Assembly: GCA_023427355.1 (NCBI GenBank)
Contig: JAEZBK010000016.1
Location: 1 to 7,493, forward strand
Direction: 5' to 3'
Length of the DNA: 7,493 nucleotides
Source of the DNA: Pseudomonadota bacterium
GTDB taxonomy: Bacteria > Pseudomonadota > Alphaproteobacteria > Micropepsales > Micropepsaceae
Part shown: one piece after another, positions 1 to 5,986 of the stretch
Layout: every line of letters begins with the position of its first letter
How positions within the stretch are numbered: position 1 is the first letter of the stretch
Program-made: the position numbers and the translations under genes
The notes under the pieces: model-generated
Seen by the model: only the letters and a program-made list of their open reading frames with translations
Told to the model about the DNA's origin: nothing
The model's database searches: none

Positions 1-605
1 GGCCTGGAATGGGCGGTGGAGGACGGCCTGGTACCGGACGAAGCACGGCTGGGCGATTGGATCTCGGCGGGCCTGGCGCATGAATTCGGTGCGGTGGGCG
101 CACACCAGTTGCGCGCCGCCCATGACGCAGTGGCCGCGCATAATTCCGACGCGCTGCTTGCGGCCATCGCCGAAGCCTGTGCCTGGCAGCCCACACGGGA
201 ATTCGCGCTGGAATCGCTGGCCCAGGGCAGGGCCTTCGTCGCCACGCTGCGCGATGTGCTGCCACCCTCGCCTGCCCTGGCCTGGGCCATGCCTCTGGTG
301 GCGCGCGAGGCCATCGCCTATCCCAGCGCCGTCGGGCTGGCCGCCGCGCTTAACGGCATAGCCTTGCGCGAAACATTGGTGGCGTACTTCCAGGCCTTCA
401 CCGGAAATCTGGTATCGGCGGGCATCCGCCTGATCCCCCTGGGCCAGACGGCGGGCCAACGCATCATGGTGCGGCTGGAAGCGCCGATCCTGGCCGCGGC
501 CGAAGCTGCGCTGGGGCGCGATGCGCGCGATGTCGGCAGCGCAGCCCCCATGGCCGATTGGGCCAGCATGAAACACGAAACCCAGTATACAAGGTTGTTC
601 CGCAC

Positions 606-609
<4 letters not shown>
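1..609 (+). CDS. ureF: Urease accessory protein UreF (5' end outside window)
   Basis: UreF works with UreD and UreG in the cytoplasm as the chaperone complex that loads nickel into apo-urease and regulates UreG GTPase activity (family knowledge). The frame is open from base 1 and reads [11 protein letters not shown] at once, the conserved stretch normally found some 20-30 residues into UreF, so only the extreme N-terminus is missing. About 202 residues are visible; full proteins are usually about 220-240. The rest is mostly helical and Ala/Leu-rich, as in the all-helical UreF fold, with a conserved-looking segment around [16 protein letters not shown] and a C-terminal part with [15 protein letters not shown]. 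The stop codon TGA at 607-609 overlaps the ureG start (ATGA), so the two are translationally coupled. The GTG at base 16 is an internal valine, not the start. Identity rests on these motifs plus the adjacent ureG. Confidence 0.93.
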
Positions 610-1211
<602 letters not shown>

Positions 1212-1214
1212 GCA

Positions 1215-2126
1215 TCAGGCTCCATAAGGGATCCAGATATTCTTTACCTGCGTCGCACGGGCCAAGAAGGCGCGGCCTTGCGCCGATCCATCGTGCCAAT
1301 CATACGCGCCGCCGATCCAGGTCTGTTTCAGGTCGTCGGCGGACGCAGCCTCGATGGCCCTGCCGTCCGGGCCGAAATACCACATCGCGTCCACGCCACG
1401 ATGCTCGGCCAGCGTTTTGGCCAGTTCGTCGCGCCCGCCGGTCACGATGTTGATCACGCCCGCCGGCATGTCGCTGGTTTCCAGCACCTGGTAAAAATCG
1501 GTCGCCGCCAGGGGATGGGCCTGTGACGGCACCACCACCACGCGATTGCCCATCGCCACGGCAGGCGCGACAAGCGAGGTGAAGGCCAGCAGCGGCGCTT
1601 TGTCCGGACAGGCGATGCCGATCACGCCCAACGGTTCATGCATCGCCAGCACCAGACCGCGCAGAGGCGGATTGTGCACAGCACCGTCATGCTTGTCGGC
1701 CCAGGCAGCATAGGTAAAGAGGCGCTGCAGGGACGCCTCGACCTCCTTCGCGGCGGCGGCCTTGCCCGCGCCCGTCATGGCACGAATGCGTTCGGCAAAT
1801 TCCTTCGCCCGCACCGAGAGGTTTTCGGCGACATAATAAAGGATCTGCGCGCGGGCATGGCCGCTGGCGGCGGACCAGCCTTCGGCCTTCTGGGCAGCTT
1901 CGACGGCGTTGCGGATGTCCTTGCGGCCAGCCTCCCCCACCAGGCCGATTCGTTCACCCGAGGGCGACAGGATGGCGCGGCTGGCACCGCCATCGGGCCG
2001 GGCCTGTTTGCCGCCAATGAACAGCTTGGCGGTCCGGTCTATCGCATCGTCTTCGATCACCATGGGCACAGGCGCGGACGCCGCAGGCGCGGGCCGGATC
2101 GGCGGAGGCCTCAGATATTCCAGCAT
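1215..2126 (-). CDS. Non-catalytic ALDH-like domain, C-terminal half of a split ALDH16-type aldehyde dehydrogenase
   Basis: This 303-residue product has the N-terminal ALDH-like region (KLFIGGKQARPDGG at about 35-47, then helices) and a Rossmann-type NAD-binding segment (PLGVIGIACPDKAPLL at 165-180, then MGNRVVVVPSQAHP and MPAGVINIVTGGRDEL). It then ends with a short tail, TQVKNIWIPYGA. The GQxCxAGSR catalytic-cysteine segment, the LELGG catalytic-Glu segment and the EEIFGP segment of true ALDHs are all absent. This matches the second, pseudo-ALDH domain of ALDH16 proteins, where it acts structurally beside the catalytic domain. It lies in exactly the same frame as the upstream ALDH: a TAA, five codons (Gly-Gly-Arg-Glu-Gly), then this ATG. 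The Pro/Ala-rich residues 6-21 look like the interdomain linker. No good ribosome binding site is evident, although AAGG sits only 2 nt before the ATG and the stop is 15 nt away, so reinitiation is possible. A later start at Met22 (MVIEDD) cannot be excluded. It may be a separate subunit or the untranslated remnant of a broken gene. Confidence 0.72.
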   Translation of the reverse strand: MLEYLRPPPIRPAPAASAPVPMVIEDDAIDRTAKLFIGGKQARPDGGASRAILSPSGERIGLVGEAGRKDIRNAVEAAQKAEGWSAASGHARAQILYYVAENLSVRAKEFAERIRAMTGAGKAAAAKEVEASLQRLFTYAAWADKHDGAVHNPPLRGLVLAMHEPLGVIGIACPDKAPLLAFTSLVAPAVAMGNRVVVVPSQAHPLAATDFYQVLETSDMPAGVINIVTGGRDELAKTLAEHRGVDAMWYFGPDGRAIEAASADDLKQTWIGGAYDWHDGSAQGRAFLARATQVKNIWIPYGA

Positions 2127-2141
2127 GCCTTCGCGGCCGCC

Positions 2142-2144
2142 TTA
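2142..2144 (-). other. In-frame TAA interrupting a two-domain ALDH16-like reading frame
   Basis: On the minus strand the sequence reads CGG TAA GGC GGC CGC GAA GGC ATG, giving Arg-stop-Gly-Gly-Arg-Glu-Gly-Met. The frame is unchanged on both sides: 3554 down to 1215 is exactly 780 codons with this one internal stop. A single-base change from GAA would restore Glu and the run GREGGREG, which fits the usual sequence at the end of an ALDH domain (inference from family memory). It may be a nonsense mutation, a sequence error, or a genuine split into two cistrons. No selenocysteine or pyrrolysine explanation applies, because the codon is TAA. Confidence 0.9.
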
Positions 2145-3554
2145 CCGGCCAAAGCCGGATTCGCGCAAGCCGCCAAAACCGCAGGCCGCGTCGAACTGGT
2201 TGGTGCAGTTGATCCAGACCGTACCCGCCTTGACCTTTGGCGCCAGGTCGAGCGCGACATTGATATTCTCGCTCCAGATGCTGGCAGCCAGCCCATAGCG
2301 CGTATTGTTGGCCAGCGAAGCCGCCTCGGCGGGTGTGCGGAAAGTCATCGCCACCAGAACGGGTCCGAAGATTTCCTCCTGTGCCAGCGGCGATGCGGGC
2401 TCGACATTGGTGAGCAGCGTCGGCGGATAGAAGCAGCCTTCGGGACATCCGGGCGGCTGGAACAGCACCGCGCCCGCCCTGACGCCGGCATCGACCTGTT
2501 GCGCGATTTGCGCGCGTTGCACCGGCGAAACGATCGCGCCGATATCGGTGAGCTTGTCCAGCGGATCGCCCACGCGAAGCTTTTCCATCCGCGCCTTGAG
2601 CAACGTGACAAATCGATCCGACACGCTTTCCTGCACCAGCAGGCGCGATCCCGCACAGCACACCTGGCCCTGGTTGAACCAGATCGCATCGACTGCGCCT
2701 TCCACGGCAGCATCGAGGTCCGCATCTTCAAAGACGATGAAGGGCGACTTGCCGCCCAGTTCGAGCGACAGGCGCTTGCCCGTGCCCGCGGTGGCCAGTC
2801 GGATGGCGCGGCCCACCTCGGTCGAGCCGGTGAAGGCGACCTTGTCCACCCCGGGATGGGCCACCAGCGCCCGGCCCGTTTCGCCAGCGCCGGTGACGAT
2901 ATTGACGAGGCCGGGGGGCAGCTTTGCCTCGTTGCATATCTGCGCGAACAGCAGTGCGGTGAGGCTGGTATCCTCGGCGGGTTTCAGCACCACGGCGTTG
3001 CCTGCCGCCAGCGCGGGCGCGATCTTCCAGGCCAGCATCAGCAGCGGGAAATTCCACGGAATCACCTGCCCCACCACGCCCAGAGGCGCATGGCCGGGGA
3101 ACTCGGCCGCCAGCAACTGCGCCCAGCCCGCATGGTGATAGAAATGCCGCGCCACCAGCGGCACATCCACGTCGCGGCTTTCGCGGATGGGCTTGCCATT
3201 GGCCAGCGTCTCCAGCACCGCGAAAAGACGCGCATGTTTCTGCACCAGCCGCGCCAGGGCATAATGATGCCGCGCACGGCCATGGCCGGAGAGTTTCGCC
3301 CAACCGGGTTGCGCGGCGCGTGCCGCCGCCACCGCCGCATCCACATCGGCCGCACTGCCCTGCGCGATGGCGGCCAGCACCTTGCCGGTAGCGGGATTCA
3401 CCGTGTCGAAGGTCCTCGCGCCGGCGACCCAGTTGCCGCCGATGAAATGCCCGAAATGGCGGCCATGGCTGTCCAGCCACGCCTGCGCAGGCGCATCGCT
3501 TTCGGGCGCCGGCCCGTAATCCATGGTGTTCAAGATGTCGGCGACACTGCTCAT
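2142..3554 (-). CDS. NAD(P)-dependent aldehyde dehydrogenase, catalytic N-terminal half of an ALDH16-type protein
   Basis: This is a 470-residue ALDH-superfamily enzyme oxidising an aldehyde to its acid. Next to deoC, acetaldehyde is a reasonable substrate (inference). The catalytic set is complete: IPWNFP with Asn168, LKPAEDT with Lys191, GSTEVG (243-248) at the cofactor site, LELGGKSP with Glu265, GQVCCAGSR with nucleophile Cys299, EEIFGPVL at 393-400, and a C-terminal GFGGLRESGFGR. The gene starts 2 nt after the deoC stop with no clear ribosome binding site of its own, so translational coupling is likely. The chain ends at TAA immediately after ESGFGR, where related ALDHs usually continue with several more residues. 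Beyond the stop the same frame continues as Gly-Gly-Arg-Glu-Gly and then the pseudo-ALDH half. Read through, the protein would be 779 residues plus one at the stop, close to the roughly 780-800 residues expected of bacterial ALDH16. The alternative is an ordinary one-domain ALDH, but the co-linear neighbour makes ALDH16 more likely. Confidence 0.85.
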   Translation of the reverse strand: MSSVADILNTMDYGPAPESDAPAQAWLDSHGRHFGHFIGGNWVAGARTFDTVNPATGKVLAAIAQGSAADVDAAVAAARAAQPGWAKLSGHGRARHHYALARLVQKHARLFAVLETLANGKPIRESRDVDVPLVARHFYHHAGWAQLLAAEFPGHAPLGVVGQVIPWNFPLLMLAWKIAPALAAGNAVVLKPAEDTSLTALLFAQICNEAKLPPGLVNIVTGAGETGRALVAHPGVDKVAFTGSTEVGRAIRLATAGTGKRLSLELGGKSPFIVFEDADLDAAVEGAVDAIWFNQGQVCCAGSRLLVQESVSDRFVTLLKARMEKLRVGDPLDKLTDIGAIVSPVQRAQIAQQVDAGVRAGAVLFQPPGCPEGCFYPPTLLTNVEPASPLAQEEIFGPVLVAMTFRTPAEAASLANNTRYGLAASIWSENINVALDLAPKVKAGTVWINCTNQFDAACGFGGLRESGFGR

Positions 3555-3556
3555 GC

Positions 3557-4561
3557 TCAGGCCATCGGATGGCGATGCGCGGAGGAATAGCGCCCGCTGG
3601 TGAAATGGTCGAGCTGCCGCTCGATATCGGTGAGAAGGCTGGAGGCGCCGATGCGGAACAGATGCGGCGTGAGCCAGTCATCGCCCAGCTCTTCCTTCAT
3701 CACGAACTGGAAATTCATCGCATCCTTGGCGGTGGAAATGCCGCCTGCCGGCTTGAAGCCGACCTTGTGCCCGGTCATCGCCTGCCAGTGCCGGATCATG
3801 CGGCACATCACCAGCGCATTGGACAGCGTGGCGTTGGTCGGCTCCTTGCCGGTGGAGGTCTTGATGAAATCCGCGCCCGCCATCATGCAGGCCATGGAGG
3901 CCTTGCCGACATTTTCCAGCGTGCCCAGATCGCCCGCGCCGATGATCGCCTTCACATGGGCAGGGCCGCAGGCTTCGCGAAACAGCTTCATCTCGTCATA
4001 GACGGCGCGCCAGTTGCCGGTCAGCACATGGCCGCGATGGATGACAATGTCGATTTCCATCGCGCCCGCCGCGACCGAGGCCTCGATCTCCCGGATGCGC
4101 AGGTCCAGCGGCGACTGCCCCGCCGGAAAGCCGGTGGACACGGCGGCGACCGGAATGTGGGTGCCGGCAAGTGCCTCCACCGCCGTCCCGACCATGGCGT
4201 GATAGACGCAGACAGCCCCCACCGTCACGCCGATGCCGCCAATGCCCATGGCGTCCAGCGTCTCCTGCCGCACCGGCTGGCGCGCCTTGGCGCAAAGGCG
4301 GCGCACCCGGCCCGGCGTGTCGTCGCCCGACAGGGTGGTCAGGTCCATGCACTGGATCGCGCGCACCAGCCACGCGGCCTGCCATTGTTTCTTCACCGTG
4401 CGGCGGGTGGGCAGCGACGCGGCGCGGCGCTCGGCGGCGCTGCGGTTCACCGCCACGCTTTCGATCAGGTCGGCGTCGAAGGCGGATATCGGGTTGCGGC
4501 CATCATCGGGCGGCGCGGCGCGGGGATTTTCGCGCGGAGTGAGCGGCAGGACAGAGGACAT
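3557..4561 (-). CDS. deoC: Deoxyribose-phosphate aldolase DeoC (long, DERA-like form)
   Basis: This class I aldolase cleaves 2-deoxy-D-ribose 5-phosphate to glyceraldehyde 3-phosphate and acetaldehyde in deoxynucleoside catabolism. Visible catalytic residues are the Schiff-base lysine Lys234 in DFIKTSTGK, the second active-site lysine Lys270 in VGFKPAGGI, and Asp171 in EIDIVI. The phosphate-binding end is FRIGASSLL at about 302-310. At 334 residues it exceeds the short E. coli type (259) by an N-terminal extension of some 60-70 residues. The C-terminal part (EELGDDWL, LFRIGAS, TDIERQ, TSGRYSSAH) resembles the animal DERA form more than E. coli DeoC, judged from memory. The ATG at 4561 is supported by a purine-rich GGAAG about 9 nt upstream. 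It is the first gene of the minus-strand operon, with the ALDH starting 2 nt after its stop, and it is divergent from the aminotransferase gene. The segment HVKAIIGAGDL has Ala where many relatives have Thr; the effect is unknown. Confidence 0.95.
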   Translation of the reverse strand: MSSVLPLTPRENPRAAPPDDGRNPISAFDADLIESVAVNRSAAERRAASLPTRRTVKKQWQAAWLVRAIQCMDLTTLSGDDTPGRVRRLCAKARQPVRQETLDAMGIGGIGVTVGAVCVYHAMVGTAVEALAGTHIPVAAVSTGFPAGQSPLDLRIREIEASVAAGAMEIDIVIHRGHVLTGNWRAVYDEMKLFREACGPAHVKAIIGAGDLGTLENVGKASMACMMAGADFIKTSTGKEPTNATLSNALVMCRMIRHWQAMTGHKVGFKPAGGISTAKDAMNFQFVMKEELGDDWLTPHLFRIGASSLLTDIERQLDHFTSGRYSSAHRHPMA

Positions 4562-4600
4562 GGGACCACGCTTCCACCCCCCGGAATACGAGTCAAGGAT

Positions 4601-4614
4601 GGCGCGGACGCGCC
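4601..4614. repeat. Short perfect dyad in the divergent intergenic region
   Basis: GGCGCG and CGCGCC are perfectly complementary 6-nt arms separated by GA, placed about 40 nt from the deoC start and 56 nt from the aminotransferase start. With only 2 nt between the arms it is better suited to a dimeric protein site than an RNA hairpin. The all-GC arms in GC-rich DNA make chance occurrence quite possible. Confidence 0.3.
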
Positions 4615-4625
4615 GCTTCCGCTAA

Positions 4626-4659
4626 CTCTGGCGGCGGGCCAAGGGCGTCACAGCCAGAG
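4626..4659. repeat. Inverted repeat CTCTGGC-N20-GCCAGAG overlapping the ribosome binding site
   Basis: Perfect 7-nt arms lie at 4626-4632 and 4653-4659, with a 20-nt spacer. The right arm covers the AGAG of the Shine-Dalgarno sequence of the downstream aminotransferase gene. In a transcript starting upstream of 4626, the arms could pair and hide the ribosome binding site. In DNA, they could be half-sites of an operator. No function is shown. Confidence 0.4.
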
Positions 4660-4663
4660 GAAG
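4656..4663 (+). promoter_or_regulatory. Strong ribosome binding site of the aminotransferase gene
   Basis: AGAGGAAG sits 6 nt before the ATG at 4670. It fixes this ATG as the start although the frame is open far upstream into the antisense of deoC. The start also gives the family N-terminus, with DAYWMPFTANR at residues 9-19. Confidence 0.75.
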
Positions 4664-4669
4664 TTTCCC

Positions 4670-5986
4670 ATGTCCGTGACCACCAATTCCCTAGACGCCT
4701 ACTGGATGCCGTTCACGGCCAACCGCGCCTTCAAGGCTGCTCCGCGCATGATGGTGGCCGCCAGCGGCATGCACTACACCACCGATGACGGCCGCCAGGT
4801 GCTGGATGGCACGGCGGGCTTGTGGTGCTGCAATGCCGGCCATGGCCGCCCGCGCATCAGCGAGGCCATCGCGCGCCAGGCCCATGAGCTGGATTATTCC
4901 CCCGCCTTCCAGATGGGCCACACCAAGGCGTTCGAACTGGCGGCGCGGCTGGCGCGCCTGATGCCCGGCGACCTGGACCATGTCTTCTTCACCAATTCCG
5001 GTTCGGAGTCGGTCGAAACCGCGCTGAAGATCGCGCTGGCCTGGCACCGCCTGAACGGCCAGGGCGAGCGCGTGCGCCTGATCGGGCGTGAGCGCGGCTA
5101 TCACGGGGTCAATTTCGGCGGCATGAGCGTGGGCGGCATGACCGCCAACCGTAAGATGTTCGGCGCTCTGGTGGCGGGCGTGGACCATCTGCGCCACACC
5201 CATGGCGACCCACGCAATCTCTTCGCCCGTGGGGAGCCGGAATTTGGCGCGGATCTGGCCGACGACCTGGAACGGCTTTGCACCCTGCACGATCCCTCCA
5301 CCATCGCCGCGGTGATCGTGGAACCGGTGCAGGGTTCGGCGGGCGTCTTCGTGCCGCCGCGGGGCTATCTGCAACGGCTGCGCGAAATCTGCGACCGGCA
5401 CGGTATCCTGCTGATCTTCGACGAAGTCATCACAGGCTATGGCCGCCTGGGCACGCCCTTTGCGGTGGATTATTTCGGCGTCCAGCCCGATATCGTCACT
5501 ACCGCCAAGGGCCTGACCAACGGCGTCATTCCCATGGGCGCCGTCCTGGTGCGCAAGCATGTCCACGACGCCTTCATGCAGGGACCACCGGGCACCATCG
5601 AGCTTTTCCATGGGTACACCTATTCCGGCAATCCGATGGCCTGCGCGGCGGCGCTGGCCACGCTCGACACCTATGACGAGGAAGGCTTGCTGACCCGCGG
5701 CGCCTCGTTGGCCGCCCAATGGGCCGAAGCCGCGCACAGCCTGAAGGATATTCCCATCGTGGCCGATATCCGCACCCTGGGGCTGATCGCGGGCATTGAA
5801 TTGCAGCCCATCGCGGGCAAACCCACCGCGCGGGCCTTTGACGCGTATCTGAAATGCTTCGCCGCGGGCTTGCTGGTGCGCACGACCGGCGACATCATCG
5901 CCCTGTCCCCGCCCCTTATCCTTGCGCCGGACCAGATAGACCAGATCTTCACCACCTTAAGAGACGTCCTCAAGCAGGTAGCATGA
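4670..5986 (+). CDS. bauA: Omega-amino acid (beta-alanine):pyruvate aminotransferase, PLP class III
   Basis: This enzyme transfers the amino group of beta-alanine, and probably other omega-amino acids such as beta-aminoisobutyrate, to pyruvate. The products are malonate semialdehyde (or methylmalonate semialdehyde) and alanine. The protein is 438 residues, typical for fold-type I, class III aminotransferases. Features are the N-terminal YWMPFTANR (11-19), LDGTAGLWCCNAGHGRP (45-61), the PLP-phosphate loop TNSGSESVETALK (108-120), GYHG at 143-146, IFDEVITGYGR with Asp251 contacting the pyridine nitrogen, TTAKGLTNG with Schiff-base Lys280, and GYTYSGNP (315-322). Arg404 in VRTTGD is the likely flipping arginine that binds substrate carboxylate in omega-transaminases. 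WMPFT and RTTGD favour the beta-alanine:pyruvate group over GABA or ornithine aminotransferases. The stop overlaps the mmsA start by ATGA, and MmsA uses the semialdehyde made here, which supports the substrate call. Exact substrate range cannot be read from sequence. Confidence 0.9.
   Translation: MSVTTNSLDAYWMPFTANRAFKAAPRMMVAASGMHYTTDDGRQVLDGTAGLWCCNAGHGRPRISEAIARQAHELDYSPAFQMGHTKAFELAARLARLMPGDLDHVFFTNSGSESVETALKIALAWHRLNGQGERVRLIGRERGYHGVNFGGMSVGGMTANRKMFGALVAGVDHLRHTHGDPRNLFARGEPEFGADLADDLERLCTLHDPSTIAAVIVEPVQGSAGVFVPPRGYLQRLREICDRHGILLIFDEVITGYGRLGTPFAVDYFGVQPDIVTTAKGLTNGVIPMGAVLVRKHVHDAFMQGPPGTIELFHGYTYSGNPMACAAALATLDTYDEEGLLTRGASLAAQWAEAAHSLKDIPIVADIRTLGLIAGIELQPIAGKPTARAFDAYLKCFAAGLLVRTTGDIIALSPPLILAPDQIDQIFTTLRDVLKQVA

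Larger units (their letters stand above)
4562..4669. promoter_or_regulatory. Divergent intergenic region between deoC and the aminotransferase gene
   Basis: These 108 nt separate two outward-facing operons and must hold, or lie next to, both promoters unless those sit inside the flanking genes. No convincing -35/-10 pair was found on either strand. Two perfect inverted repeats are present: GGCGCG-GA-CGCGCC at 4601-4614 and CTCTGGC-N20-GCCAGAG at 4626-4659. Either could be an operator for a shared regulator. No regulator gene lies in the window. Confidence 0.5.

Noticed and set aside
2124..2150. Programmed frameshift or stop-codon recoding joining the two ALDH halves
   Set aside because: The halves are already in the same frame, so no frameshift is needed. 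The stop is TAA with no visible downstream structure typical of readthrough, so recoding is not supported over mutation, error or a true split.
1638..3590. A 650-codon plus-strand open frame opposite the ALDH and deoC end
   Set aside because: It is rich in Arg, His, Gly and Gln with no recognisable domain and lies exactly antisense to well-supported ALDH coding sequence. Long antisense frames are common in high-GC DNA.
4591..4596. Minus-strand TTGACT as a -35 element for deoC
   Set aside because: The hexamer 17 nt further on is AAGCGT, a poor -10 element, and transcription would begin almost at the start codon.
3569..4669. In-frame upstream extension of the aminotransferase (367 codons) through the antisense of deoC
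   Set aside because: The extension has no family similarity, and the ATG at 4670 has a strong ribosome binding site and gives the normal N-terminus.
5854..5982. In-frame 43-codon upstream extension of mmsA
   Set aside because: It lies inside the aminotransferase gene. The ATG at 5983 gives the normal MmsA N-terminus and the usual ATGA coupling.
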